A stretch of DNA of 64,000 nucleotides, from NCBI GenBank assembly GCA_944325445.1, contig CALVAG010000009.1, forward strand, positions 1 through 64,000, read 5' to 3'. Position numbers and translations under genes: made by a program. Source of the stretch: an uncultured Bacteroidales bacterium. Lineage in GTDB: Bacteria > Bacteroidota > Bacteroidia > Bacteroidales > UBA932. This document shows positions 23,442-32,501 of this stretch, one piece after another. Under the pieces are notes generated by a model. It was given only the letters and a program-made list of their open reading frames with translations. It did no database searches and was not told where the DNA came from. How positions within the stretch are numbered: the stretch's first letter is position 1; each line of letters starts with the position of its first letter.

Positions 23442-23747
23442 CTATTCTATATAATCCACGGTGGCTCTGCTCTCTCTTACTGACTTGCAGAATGTACTGA
23501 TTTTCTTGTGCTCCGGGTGGTTTTTGTAAAGTTCGAGGTCTTCGATGGTCTCGAAGCGTGAAATCAATACGGCATCGTAGGCCATAGGGTCGTTGCGATT
23601 GACATTCAACCTTACTTCCAGACTTCTTATCCCGGGAATGACTCCTTTCAATGCCTCAAGTTTCTCCTTTACCTTTGCTGCATTCTCCATTCCGCTGCAT
23701 CCCTCTGCAGACTCCTTGAATTTCCACATTACAAGATGTACAATCAT
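23442..23747 (-). CDS. Dabb-family (stress-responsive alpha-beta barrel) protein
   Basis: 101 residues from the ATG at 23745-23747. Upstream in-frame codons overlap the promoter (TACCTTTG, 23767-23774) and are rejected. MIVHLVMWKFK at the start, then VRLNVNRNDPMAYDAVLISRFETIEDLELYKNHPEHKK, is the Dabb signature; these small dimeric ferredoxin-like proteins occur across bacteria and plants with no single reaction. It is probably cytoplasmic and monocistronic. The opposite-strand terminator of the adhesin remnant faces it. Confidence 0.88.
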   Translation of the reverse strand: MIVHLVMWKFKESAEGCSGMENAAKVKEKLEALKGVIPGIRSLEVRLNVNRNDPMAYDAVLISRFETIEDLELYKNHPEHKKISTFCKSVRESRATVDYIE

Positions 23748-23766
23748 GATATCGGTTTTTGCCGTG

Positions 23767-23774
23767 CAAAGGTA
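23767..23774 (-). promoter_or_regulatory. -7 box of the Dabb gene
   Basis: TACCTTTG on the minus strand matches TAnnTTTG exactly, 19 bp before the ATG at 23747. It decides against the longer upstream start. Confidence 0.55.
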
Positions 23775-23775
23775 T

Positions 23776-23814
23776 AAAAAAACAAGGTTGCACCACACAC
23801 GATATGCAACCTTG
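23776..23814 (-). terminator. Terminator of the phosphate-transporter gene
   Basis: A 10-bp stem (23783-23792 with 23805-23814) has a 7-nt T-run on the minus strand, right after the PiT gene. Confidence 0.88.
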
Positions 23815-23841
23815 TCGAGGCAAATAAAACCGTACTTTCGG

Positions 23842-26067
23842 TTATAGAGCCTTTGATTCGTTCTCTACAAAATACTTCTGCGCCTTGAGCATGTTCCTCA
23901 TCTGCAGAATCATGATTTTGTCTTCTGTGAGGATGTTGAGATAGAGCACGCTGCTTCTTGTCGTATTTTTGTTTTCCGTATTGCGTTTAATCTGATTCTT
24001 GATTGCAATTGCAAAATCCTCGAATATTTTATCGCGCATTTCTATCACTTTGTCGATATCCGTAAAGTCGTTGGAAACGAGCATGGCGTCTACGCGTTCG
24101 AAGACCTCGTTCATCCTTGCGTTTACATATTTGAGATCGTCCATCTGTTCTATTGAAAGACCCTCATGGTTATTGTCTATATGAACGAATGTGGACTTGC
24201 AGATCTGCAGCATCGATTTTGTTATCTCATTGAGATAATCCACTACCTGAACATAATAGTGCGCGGTTTCTATATTGCTCTCTTTTAAAAGGTTGAGTGT
24301 GGCGACTATGTTGTATTTCCTGTCGCTTGCAGATTCATGGAGTTCGCGTGCCTCCTGAAGCATCTTCTTCAGCTCCCTGCGGTCTTCCTTGAACACTCCG
24401 TCGAGAGTCCTGTTATAAATCTCTATGATTTTCTTTGTAGAATTTATTACATCATGTATGCAGCGCTCCACCACTGTCCCTTCCGGTGCAGTCTTAAGGG
24501 CATCTTCCTTCTCCTTTGCAAGTCTCTTCTTGCGGCTGAGGCGGTTGCTGTGTATTATGAGGTATATGCAGAGCAGGCAGAGAATGATAATCGCAAATAC
24601 CCCTCCTTTGACCAGAGCCGCTGCAACGACGAACGATATGAGGAATGCGACGAATGCCGTTACGAACCAGCCTAAAATAACGGTTATCACGCCTGTTATC
24701 CTGTATACGGCGCTCTCCCTTCCCCATGCCCTGTCGGCCAAAGATGAACCCATTGCAACCATGAATGTTACATAGGTGGTAGAGAGCGGCAGTTTGAGTG
24801 AGGTCGCCAATGAGATAAGCAGCGAAGCGACAGTCAGGTTTACCGTAGCCCTTATAAGGTCGAACGACGGTGCATCCTTGGGCCTTGGCGGCATATCGAA
24901 GCGGCTGTTGATATATTCGAGCGTACTCTTGGGAAGTACCTTTGAAATAGCCTTGTTCAGTTTGAGCGATTGCCTTACGATTGCCCTTGAGAAAGAAGTC
25001 GAATCGAAACGCTCCTCCCCGGCATCCTGTTTTGCAAGATTCACCTCCGTATCTGTAACCCTTCTTGCCTTTTTGGACATCCAAAGGGTTATGACCATTA
25101 CGATACCTGAAGCCAGAAGCATCCATATATTGGCATGGACAGGTGCATTGAGCGCTCCCATAAGCATACCGGTATCCCCTCCGTTTGCAACGGCGATATG
25201 GTATGAATCGAACCCGGCCATAAATACTCCTATGAAATTGACAAGGTCATTGCCGGCAAATGCCAGTGCAAGCGCAAAGGTGCCGGAGAGTACCGTAATC
25301 CTGAGGATATTCACTTTCAGCCAGGCCAGCAGCGACATAAAGAGACTCCAGAATACAAAGGCTATGGCAACACACATCCAGATATTGTCATTGATATAGT
25401 CCATTATCCCGTCAGGGATGAGCGGCGTACCCTTCAACCCCTTGAAAAGAGCGAAATAGGTAATTGCCGTCAGTGCAATTCCGCACCAGACCGCTCCCAG
25501 GGATTTCATCTTGTTGCTGAATTTATAGGAGAAAATCAATCTGGTTATATACATTATGACGGAACCGCATACGAACGCTATCACTACAGATGTCAATATT
25601 CCGGATATTATTCCGAGTGTTCTGCCCGTATTTATATAGTCGTTAAGATTTGCAAATGTTTGTGCAGGGTCTGCCGCAATGTTGAACAGGGCAATGCACA
25701 TTGCCGCTCCGAGCAGTTCGAATACCAGAGAAACCGTGGTTGAAGTCGGCAGCCCCAAAGTATTGAAAACATCGAGCAGGATAACGTCTGTGAGCATTAC
25801 TGCCAGAAAGAGAAGCATTATGTCGGAGAACCGGAACATTCCGGGGTGGAAAATACCGTTTCGTGCAACCTCCATCATTCCGCTCGATGTAAGTACGCCT
25901 ACCAGAATGCCTATTGCTGCAACGCTCATAATCGTACGGCGCGAAGCAGCCCTGGAGCCGATGGCTGAATTCAAAAAGTTCACCGCATCATTGGAAACCC
26001 CGACGACAAGGTCGGAGACAGCCAGCACGGCAAGAATCAAAACAATCGCTAAATAGATAGGTTCCAC
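23842..26067 (-). CDS. PiT-family phosphate transporter with C-terminal PhoU-like domain
   Basis: 741 residues. Two inverted PiT halves are visible: GVSNDAVNFLNSAIGSRA (about 23-40) and FAGNDLVNFIGVFMAG (about 268-283), the GxNDxxN substrate motifs. At least ten membrane helices fill residues 1-520. The C-terminal 200 residues are a soluble helical domain of the PhoU/DUF47 type (ELHESASDRKYNIV, then EVFERVDAML), as in fused transporters of Bacteroidota. It would import inorganic phosphate with a cation and regulate uptake through the helical domain. It is monocistronic, with its own terminator. Confidence 0.92.
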   Translation of the reverse strand: MEPIYLAIVLILAVLAVSDLVVGVSNDAVNFLNSAIGSRAASRRTIMSVAAIGILVGVLTSSGMMEVARNGIFHPGMFRFSDIMLLFLAVMLTDVILLDVFNTLGLPTSTTVSLVFELLGAAMCIALFNIAADPAQTFANLNDYINTGRTLGIISGILTSVVIAFVCGSVIMYITRLIFSYKFSNKMKSLGAVWCGIALTAITYFALFKGLKGTPLIPDGIMDYINDNIWMCVAIAFVFWSLFMSLLAWLKVNILRITVLSGTFALALAFAGNDLVNFIGVFMAGFDSYHIAVANGGDTGMLMGALNAPVHANIWMLLASGIVMVITLWMSKKARRVTDTEVNLAKQDAGEERFDSTSFSRAIVRQSLKLNKAISKVLPKSTLEYINSRFDMPPRPKDAPSFDLIRATVNLTVASLLISLATSLKLPLSTTYVTFMVAMGSSLADRAWGRESAVYRITGVITVILGWFVTAFVAFLISFVVAAALVKGGVFAIIILCLLCIYLIIHSNRLSRKKRLAKEKEDALKTAPEGTVVERCIHDVINSTKKIIEIYNRTLDGVFKEDRRELKKMLQEARELHESASDRKYNIVATLNLLKESNIETAHYYVQVVDYLNEITKSMLQICKSTFVHIDNNHEGLSIEQMDDLKYVNARMNEVFERVDAMLVSNDFTDIDKVIEMRDKIFEDFAIAIKNQIKRNTENKNTTRSSVLYLNILTEDKIMILQMRNMLKAQKYFVENESKAL

Positions 26068-26200
26068 TATTATATAAGTTTAGACAATTACACTCACAAT
26101 TGATATGATGCTGCAAAGCAAATACAATAAAGTGACAATATTATTACTTAAATGTTACGAAAATGTTTAGCGGTAAATATTTGAAATCAAGTATATTATA

Positions 26201-26247
26201 TAAAACAAAAGGTGCCGTGAAGGCCATTTCGGCAATCTTTCGGCACC
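26201..26247 (-). terminator. Terminator of the M16 protease gene
   Basis: GGTGCCG (26211-26217) pairs with CGGCACC (26241-26247), and on the minus strand a T-rich tail follows (26201-26210). Confidence 0.75.
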
Positions 26248-26277
26248 CTGTCTTGACCGGCAGCAAACGGTTGCAAA

Positions 26278-29106
26278 CTATTTTGCGGGGTTCATGACAA
26301 GCTCCCTCATGTTGCCGCCCTTAAGCGTTTTCTTTACGAATTCTGCTATGTTTTCGTTGTTTACGCATTTCTCTACGGTCTCAATGTAGTTGCTGTGTGA
26401 ATCGTAGCCATAGAACACATAGTCGTTTATTACACCCTGCCAGTAACTGTTGCTTATCTGAGCTTCGGGGAATGCCTTTACGAGTGCGGTTCTGGCTTTC
26501 TCGATATATTCCTCTTCGGTGCCGTTTTCGGCAATCGCTTCATACTCCTGTTTTGCCAGAGCTATAAGTTCATCGGCTTTTGCAGGGTCTGTATCGAAGA
26601 CTATGACCGTCGAAACCTGTTTCGTAGCTTCCGATACGCCTGTCATTGCAGATACTCCGTATGTTCCTCCCTCTTCTTCGCGGATACTTTTTACATAGGT
26701 CATATCCAGAATATGGGTGAGGGCGGATGAAAGAATATCGTTCTCCAGGCTCTTCTTCATTTTTGCACTGTAAAGTATGCCGACAGTCGTTTTGGGAGTA
26801 TTCATATTTACCGCTATCTCTTCCGAAACCTTCCCTTCTGCATAGCAAGGTATGTTCTCGATATTGTATTCAGTTATCTCGCCTGAAGCGGGAAGCGAGC
26901 CGAAATATTTTTCGACGAGAGGTTTAAGCACGTCGATGTTTACATTTCCTACGATATAGACCTTGACTCCGCTTGCATCGGAGAAGAGCCGGCGGTAAGC
27001 CTCGCCGTATTTAGCTATTGATACGTTTTTAACGGTGACGGAATCGAGAGTCTGCATTCTCGGAGAATTGTCATATATGAGGCTGTTGAATTTCTGCCTG
27101 AAAATGAAGTTGGGGTCCGTAGAGTAGTTTGCAAGCAGGCTTTTGAGCATGTCGAGCGGAACGTTCAGCTCCTGCTCCTCTATGCGCGGAGCGGTATATG
27201 AGAGATATATAAGTTGCAATGCGGTCTCCAGGTCTTTTGGAGTGGCTGTAGCCTCCACGCCGTGTGCGAGCTGCCTTATGTAGGGGATACATGTTACATT
27301 TTTTCCTGTAAGCATTTTCTGGAGCGTTGTTGCAGGGAATTTTGAAATTCCGCCGTAACCGCTTGCAGAGAACATGCTTACCAGAGACTGGTCGCATGAG
27401 ACAAGCAGATCTTCGCTGAGCAGGGTCTTGCCGCCGCCGGCCTGGGTCTTTATCAGAATTTCATCCTCCTTGAAGGTGGTGGGTTTTACATAGATTTCTA
27501 TTCCGTTTTCAAGCGCGAATTTTGTAACTCCGAACTTCTCCGGGGTGCTTTCCTTTATGGCGGCTCCCTTCAATGCCGTTGTGTCGAGAAGCGGCTCCGT
27601 TACGGCAGAGGAGGCAAGAGGTGCAATATCTGCCGCCTTTACCCTGTCGAGCACATCTATGAAATCCTGCTCTGCCGGGGTTGCAAGACCCTCTCTGTCG
27701 GGTGCATTGTAGAGAATGACAACATTCGTGTCAGTTACAACCGAAGGGAAAATCTGGTTTACCATTTCGAGTGTAACCAGTCCGTTGTCGAAGTAACCCT
27801 TTACCACATCGTAAAGATATTTTGCCGAGGTGTAGGGCTCGCCCTCTATGAAGTGGCTTATGTAATCCTGTACCATCTCTTCATTCCGGCGGCCAGATTC
27901 TCCCGTTGCATTGTTTTCGTACAGCGAGATGAGCTGGGTCTTGGCCCTGTCGAACTCGTCTGCGTTGAATCCGTATCTTCTTGCCCTTTCAAGTTCGGTA
28001 TAGAATGCCTCGAATGCCGGAACGGCCTCTCCGTCCTTTGAGTTCACCGCTCCGTAGAAACTGTCGAGTATTGTAGCCAGAGATGCAAATCCGGCTCCTG
28101 CTGCGAGGAACGGCGCATCGGGTTTGGTGTAGATATCCTGAAGCCTTTCATTGAGCATCGCGCTTATCAGGTCCTTGCTCAAATCTACCATCAGTCCCAT
28201 TCCGAGCCCTTTTATTTCGGCCGGTACAGGCTCCGACTTGAAGTATATCTCTACTGATGTCTGCGGAATCTCCTTGTCCGTGAAGATTGAAACTATCGGC
28301 TTTTCGTTGGCCGGCACCTTTATGGTCTCCTTCGCCTTGGGATTCTCGGCGGCAGGTATCTGGCCGAAGAGTGCCTGTATCTTTTTCTCCACGCTCTGCG
28401 CATCTATGTCTCCCACTACGACAATTGCCTGTAAATCCGGCCTGTACCAAGTCTTGTAGAAGTTTACAAGTTCCTGTGGGTCGAAGTTTTTAAGGTTTTC
28501 TTCGCTGCCTATCAGAGAGCATGTGGCATATTTGCTTCCCTTGAAGAGTGCTGCCATGGCGGCATCCCTCATTCTCCACTGTGCGGTGTTGCGGGTTCTC
28601 TTCTCTTCGAGGATGACTCCGCGTTCCTTGTCTATCTCGTCGAAATCGTTGGTTACATATGCAGAGTAGTCGTGCAGTATCAAAAGCGACGAGTCTATTA
28701 TACCCTCCCTTGTTACCGGAATGTTGTTGAGCATGTATGAGGTATGCTCTACTCCTGTAGATGCGTTTATGTTCTCTCCGAATTTGGCGCCTATGCTCTC
28801 CATGTAGGAGATGATTCCTTTTCCCGGAAAGTTCTTTGTACCGTTGAGGCACATGTGCTCGAGGAAGTGGGCAAGGCCGTCCTGTGCCGGTGTTTCCTGT
28901 ATTGCACCGACATTGGTCACAATATAGAAATCAGCCCTTTGGGCAGGTTTGTCGTTATGCTTTATGTAATAGGTGAGCCCGTTGTCGAGTTTGCCGTAGA
29001 TGACCGTACTGTCTTTCTGCAGCGGCTCCACCGGTGAAAGCAGCTGTCCTAACATAGTTGTAGAACAGACAACTGTCAGAATGAAAAGTGATAATAATTT
29101 TTTCAT
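26278..29106 (-). CDS. M16-family zinc metallopeptidase (pitrilysin/insulinase type)
   Basis: 942 residues with an N-terminal signal peptide (about 1-20). The active domain has the inverted zinc motif HFLEH (H80, E83, H84) and the downstream Glu in GVILEEKR (about 167-168). The second half (about 500-940) is the inactive M16 partner domain, containing the GGTYGVSAMTGVSE segment. Full-length two-halved enzymes like this sit in the periplasm and cut peptides left from protein turnover. The start is followed by a clear export signal. Its promoter (29141-29148) is divergent from the SIMPL gene. Confidence 0.93.
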   Translation of the reverse strand: MKKLLSLFILTVVCSTTMLGQLLSPVEPLQKDSTVIYGKLDNGLTYYIKHNDKPAQRADFYIVTNVGAIQETPAQDGLAHFLEHMCLNGTKNFPGKGIISYMESIGAKFGENINASTGVEHTSYMLNNIPVTREGIIDSSLLILHDYSAYVTNDFDEIDKERGVILEEKRTRNTAQWRMRDAAMAALFKGSKYATCSLIGSEENLKNFDPQELVNFYKTWYRPDLQAIVVVGDIDAQSVEKKIQALFGQIPAAENPKAKETIKVPANEKPIVSIFTDKEIPQTSVEIYFKSEPVPAEIKGLGMGLMVDLSKDLISAMLNERLQDIYTKPDAPFLAAGAGFASLATILDSFYGAVNSKDGEAVPAFEAFYTELERARRYGFNADEFDRAKTQLISLYENNATGESGRRNEEMVQDYISHFIEGEPYTSAKYLYDVVKGYFDNGLVTLEMVNQIFPSVVTDTNVVILYNAPDREGLATPAEQDFIDVLDRVKAADIAPLASSAVTEPLLDTTALKGAAIKESTPEKFGVTKFALENGIEIYVKPTTFKEDEILIKTQAGGGKTLLSEDLLVSCDQSLVSMFSASGYGGISKFPATTLQKMLTGKNVTCIPYIRQLAHGVEATATPKDLETALQLIYLSYTAPRIEEQELNVPLDMLKSLLANYSTDPNFIFRQKFNSLIYDNSPRMQTLDSVTVKNVSIAKYGEAYRRLFSDASGVKVYIVGNVNIDVLKPLVEKYFGSLPASGEITEYNIENIPCYAEGKVSEEIAVNMNTPKTTVGILYSAKMKKSLENDILSSALTHILDMTYVKSIREEEGGTYGVSAMTGVSEATKQVSTVIVFDTDPAKADELIALAKQEYEAIAENGTEEEYIEKARTALVKAFPEAQISNSYWQGVINDYVFYGYDSHSNYIETVEKCVNNENIAEFVKKTLKGGNMRELVMNPAK

Positions 29107-29140
29107 ATTGCTGTAATTTGTAATTTTCGTTCAAGGCCTG

Positions 29141-29148
29141 CAAAGATA
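29141..29148 (-). promoter_or_regulatory. -7 box of the M16 protease gene
   Basis: Minus-strand TATCTTTG fits TAnnTTTG exactly, 34 bp before the start codon at 29106. Confidence 0.55.
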
Positions 29149-29170
29149 GCAAAAACTGCGGGATTTTGTT

Positions 29171-29186
29171 TGGCATCATTATTGCC
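29171..29186 (+). promoter_or_regulatory. Sigma-54-like -24/-12 element upstream of the SIMPL gene
   Basis: TGGCATCATTATTGCC keeps the GG and GC of the RpoN consensus (TGGCAC-N5-TTGC) at the exact spacing. Transcription would begin near 29197, with a leader of about 33 nt. One motif match by eye is weak evidence. Confidence 0.3.
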
Positions 29187-29229
29187 TTGATGATATGAAA
29201 GGAAAAGAATTAAACTAAATATTTTGATT

Positions 29230-29949
29230 ATGAAACGTGTATTTTCAATTGTGGCCGTGGCTCTTCTGTGTGTGATGAGTTCAAGCGCCTATGCCCAGAA
29301 CGGGCAGGATGAGAAGCCGTATATAGAGGTTTCGGCAAGAAGCGAAAAGCAGATAACACCTGATATCATCTATTTGGACATTACCATAAACGAGGCTCAG
29401 GATAAGGGCAAGACCTCCGTCGAGGAGAAGGAGAAACAGATGATTCTCATGCTTCAGGAGCTTAAGATAGATGTTGAAAAGAACCTTACGGTCGATGATA
29501 TGAGCAGCGATCTCAAGAAGTATTTCCTCAGAAAGAACAATATTCTGGCTTCGAAGTCCTATGTATTGAAACTCAGTACGGCAGACCAGGTTGCAGCAGT
29601 CTTTGACGCTCTCAACAATATAGGTATTTCGGATGTTAGCCTTCAGAAGATAGGCGTTTCTCCGGAGCTTGAGCAACAGGTGAAGGACGAGCTGATGGTC
29701 GAGGCCATGAAGAGGGCGAAAAACAATGCGCAGACGCTGCTCGGAGCTATAGGCAATCAGGTAGGGGAGACGCTCTATGTCAATTATTACGAGTCTTCGC
29801 AGTCTTACGGTTCAAGGCTGATGGTCCGCAACACAAAGGCCATGGCTGTGGCAGACGGCGTAATGGTTGAGGAGGAATCGATACCTTCACTGGAGGTCAG
29901 CAAGGTTACTATGAATGTTAATGTAAGTTGCAAGTTCGCTATAAAGTAG
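29230..29949 (+). CDS. SIMPL-domain (DUF541) periplasmic protein
   Basis: 239 residues from the ATG at 29230; a TTG two codons upstream is possible but unneeded. A signal peptide ends at AYAQ (about residue 21). The SIMPL domain follows, starting IEVSARSEKQITPDIIYLDITI and containing AMKRAKNNAQTLLGAIG and the closing strand VTMNVNVSCKF. The family (YggE/BP26-like) forms oligomeric ring-like assemblies in the periplasm and is linked to oxidative-stress protection, without a known reaction. It is monocistronic, followed by a strong terminator. Confidence 0.9.
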   Translation: MKRVFSIVAVALLCVMSSSAYAQNGQDEKPYIEVSARSEKQITPDIIYLDITINEAQDKGKTSVEEKEKQMILMLQELKIDVEKNLTVDDMSSDLKKYFLRKNNILASKSYVLKLSTADQVAAVFDALNNIGISDVSLQKIGVSPELEQQVKDELMVEAMKRAKNNAQTLLGAIGNQVGETLYVNYYESSQSYGSRLMVRNTKAMAVADGVMVEEESIPSLEVSKVTMNVNVSCKFAIK

Positions 29950-29971
29950 TAATGCGACAGAGAAAAATTGA

Positions 29972-30014
29972 GGGGCTGCGTCTGTTCTGTTGGGATGCAG
30001 CCCCTTTTTCTTTT
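29972..30014 (+). terminator. Terminator of the SIMPL gene
   Basis: GGGGCTGC (29972-29979) pairs with GCAGCCCC (29997-30004), followed by a T-rich tail. Confidence 0.9.
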
Positions 30015-30166
30015 GCCGCGCAATCCCTTCCCCTGCAGCATCTGTACCGGGCAGTATCGGCAATGGAGCGGTTCCGCCGAATTTTATTCGGCTTCATCCC
30101 TCCCACGACTCCGTCGCGGGCCTCTCCCGTTCACGATGCCACGGCGGTCCATTGCTATTTATTTAT

Positions 30167-30174
30167 TACCTTTG
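30167..30174 (+). promoter_or_regulatory. -7 box of the first beta-propeller lipoprotein gene
   Basis: TACCTTTG fits TAnnTTTG. With transcription starting near 30180, the ATG at 30182 would be almost leaderless, so the ATG at 30200 is preferred. Confidence 0.55.
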
Positions 30175-30199
30175 AACTAACATGTTAATCCGAAACGTT

Positions 30200-31381
30200 A
30201 TGGATATACGAAGAGTTATTGCAGGGGTTGCTGCGTTATGCCCTCTGTTGCTTTTTTCCTGCGGAGGGGAAAAGAATACGGCCTCTCTGCCGGTGATAGA
30301 TATCGAGGCTGCTGCCGGAAACTGCAAAGAGGTGATGTTGAGCGAATATTGCTCCAAAATCGAATACTTGCCGATTGGTTCGGAGAAAGAATTTCCTGTC
30401 GGAGAGCGGTTTTATCTTTTTCCGCAGCCCGACGGGTTTTACATAGGGGAGGGCTCCAATTCGAAGTGCGCATATTTCGGAACAGACGGGAAACTCAAAA
30501 ATACCATAGGTTCAAGAGGAAGGGCCAACGGCGAATATATAAGCATATTGCATGCAGGTGCAGATAGATATGGCAATATAGTTATAAGCGATTTCGACAA
30601 ACTGACGCTATATGACAGGATGGGAGAGTTCAAGGGTAGCCTGGATTTGAAGACTGTCAGGTCGAAAACTGATGAAACAGTGCAGCTGTACGATTTTCTG
30701 CCGATAGGGGATTATTATGCCTTTTACGGTATGAACCCTGCAACAAGCAATGCCCAGACGGTTTTCGTAGACTCTCTTTGCAATGTGGTGATGATATACA
30801 ACCCCTATCCAGAAGAAAAAGGTACTGAATATGTCCCTATGTCGGGAAACAGGAATACGGCTTCCGCATATCTGTATAAGGACTCATTGGTCGTTGCAGA
30901 CAGTTACAGCGACACTCTCTTCAGATTCGATCCGCAGCTGGAAAGGACTCCGGCATTTGCCGTCCGTTACGGGAAATACAAAATGAAATCCGGAGCGGAG
31001 ATGGAAGGAAGCATAACGATTAATGCCCGTAAATCCATGGAGACGGAGAGCTTTATCTTTTTATCCGTAATATCGTGGGCGAACCTGCCGTTCATGGCTC
31101 CTGGCAACAGGATTGCTTCGCTCGTATATGACAAAACTACCGGAGATGCGACGATGCTGCCTTATAGCGAGAGTATGGAAAAGTGCAGTTTTACCAATGA
31201 TATAGATGGCGGCGCTCCTTTTGCCCCCGATGCGGCCTACGGAGACAAAATCTATCAGGTCATAGACGCGATTCATTTCATTGAGTTGAGCGAAGAGCGC
31301 AATTCCCCTGAAATGAAAAAGATAGCCAAAGGGCTCGACGAGAATTCGAACCCGGTACTGGTTATAGCGACCCTTAAATAG
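30200..31381 (+). CDS. 6-bladed beta-propeller lipoprotein (paralogue 1)
   Basis: 393 residues from the ATG at 30200; 30182 is an alternative start. The signal peptide ends in a lipobox LLFSC, so it is a lipidated surface or periplasmic protein. The body matches the 6-bladed beta-propeller family of Bacteroidota: YCSKIEYLPIGSEKEFPVGE, a nucleating RGRANGEYISI segment that begins the blades, and the common C-terminal signature ending ENSNPVLVIATLK. Function in these lipoproteins is unknown; ligand binding is assumed. It is the most diverged of four paralogues in the window (35935, 37288, 38561). Confidence 0.87.
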   Translation: MDIRRVIAGVAALCPLLLFSCGGEKNTASLPVIDIEAAAGNCKEVMLSEYCSKIEYLPIGSEKEFPVGERFYLFPQPDGFYIGEGSNSKCAYFGTDGKLKNTIGSRGRANGEYISILHAGADRYGNIVISDFDKLTLYDRMGEFKGSLDLKTVRSKTDETVQLYDFLPIGDYYAFYGMNPATSNAQTVFVDSLCNVVMIYNPYPEEKGTEYVPMSGNRNTASAYLYKDSLVVADSYSDTLFRFDPQLERTPAFAVRYGKYKMKSGAEMEGSITINARKSMETESFIFLSVISWANLPFMAPGNRIASLVYDKTTGDATMLPYSESMEKCSFTNDIDGGAPFAPDAAYGDKIYQVIDAIHFIELSEERNSPEMKKIAKGLDENSNPVLVIATLK

Positions 31382-31399
31382 AAAGGTTATGAGTGAACT

Positions 31400-32425
31400 T
31401 TAATCCGTAACCGTCTTCATCGCCTCCCTTATCTTGCCTTCGATCTCTTCGGCCAGTTCGGGATTATCTGTAAGAAGCTGCTTTACGGCATCGCGCCCCT
31501 GTGCAAGTTTGCTCTCTCCGTAGCTGAACCAGCTTCCGCTCTTCTTGATTATGTCGAACTCCACGCCCAAATCTATAATCTCGCCGATTCTGGAGATTCC
31601 CTCTCCAAAGAGGATATCGAACTCGGCCTTTCTGAAAGGGGGCGCCATCTTGTTCTTCACGACCTTTACGCGGGTCCTGTTTCCGGTCGCGTCTTCGCCG
31701 TCCTTAAGCTGCGTTACCTTTCTTACATCCAACCTGATTGTCGCATAGAACTTGAGGGCGTTTCCGCCGGTTGTGGTCTCGGGATTGCCGAACATTACCC
31801 CTATCTTGTCGCGCAGCTGGTTTATGAAGATGCAGCAGGTGTTGGTCTTGCTTATGTTGGCGGTGAGTTTTCTGAGTGCCTGGCTCATAAGGCGTGCCTG
31901 AAGCCCCATCTTGGAGTCTCCCATCTCCCCCTCTATCTCCGCTTTTGGAGTAAGCGCCGCTACAGAGTCTATAACTATGATGTCTATGGCTCCCGAGCGG
32001 ATAAGGCTGTCTGCAATCTCCAATGCCTGTTCTCCGTTGTCGGGCTGCGAAATGAGCAGAGTATCCACATTCACTCCCAGTTTCTTCGCATATGTCCTGT
32101 CGAAGGCATGCTCGGCATCTATTATCGCCGCAATGCCGCCGCTCTTCTGGGCCTGAGCTATTGCATGGATTGCCAGCGTTGTCTTACCGCTGCTCTCAGG
32201 GCCGTATATCTCTATAACCCTGCCTCTCGGATAGCCGCCTATTCCCAGCGCGTGGTCGAGTGCAATCGACCCCGAAGGGATTGTTGAAGCCTCCCACTGG
32301 GGCTGGTCTCCGAGCTTCATGATGGTCCCCTTGCCGAAATCCTTCTCTATCTTGTCAAGGGTGGCCTGCAGGGCCTTCAGTTTCTCCGCATTGTTTTTCT
32401 CTGCATCTACATTCTCTTTTGCCAT
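31400..32425 (-). CDS. recA: RecA recombinase
   Basis: 341 residues from the ATG at 32423-32425, preceded by a GGGAGA ribosome-binding site; the longer frame to 32512 runs through the promoter. Walker A GPESSGKT (75-82), Walker [11 protein letters not shown], the L2 loop [17 protein letters not shown] and the C-terminal acidic end are all standard. It forms the nucleoprotein filament for homologous recombination and drives LexA-type cleavage where such a system exists. No LexA-like operator was recognised. It is divergent to rlmN with a 76-bp gap that holds both promoters. The gene for its regulator RecX lies about 7 kb downstream at 39767. Confidence 0.99.
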   Translation of the reverse strand: MAKENVDAEKNNAEKLKALQATLDKIEKDFGKGTIMKLGDQPQWEASTIPSGSIALDHALGIGGYPRGRVIEIYGPESSGKTTLAIHAIAQAQKSGGIAAIIDAEHAFDRTYAKKLGVNVDTLLISQPDNGEQALEIADSLIRSGAIDIIVIDSVAALTPKAEIEGEMGDSKMGLQARLMSQALRKLTANISKTNTCCIFINQLRDKIGVMFGNPETTTGGNALKFYATIRLDVRKVTQLKDGEDATGNRTRVKVVKNKMAPPFRKAEFDILFGEGISRIGEIIDLGVEFDIIKKSGSWFSYGESKLAQGRDAVKQLLTDNPELAEEIEGKIREAMKTVTD

Positions 32426-32468
32426 AATATCTCCCTCTTTTAAACAGTTTGTGTGGAAAATCCGATGG

Positions 32469-32476
32469 CAAATATA
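32469..32476 (-). promoter_or_regulatory. -7 box of recA
   Basis: Minus-strand TATATTTG fits TAnnTTTG exactly. Transcription should start near 32462, giving a leader of about 36 nt to the recA ATG. Confidence 0.6.
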
Positions 32477-32489
32477 CTTAAACTTTTCA

Positions 32490-32497
32490 TAAATTTG
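32490..32497 (+). promoter_or_regulatory. -7 box upstream of rlmN, possibly leaderless
   Basis: TAAATTTG fits TAnnTTTG exactly and ends only 4 bp before the rlmN ATG at 32502, so the transcript would start at or within a base or two of the start codon. Confidence 0.5.
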
Positions 32498-32501
32498 CTG
32501 T

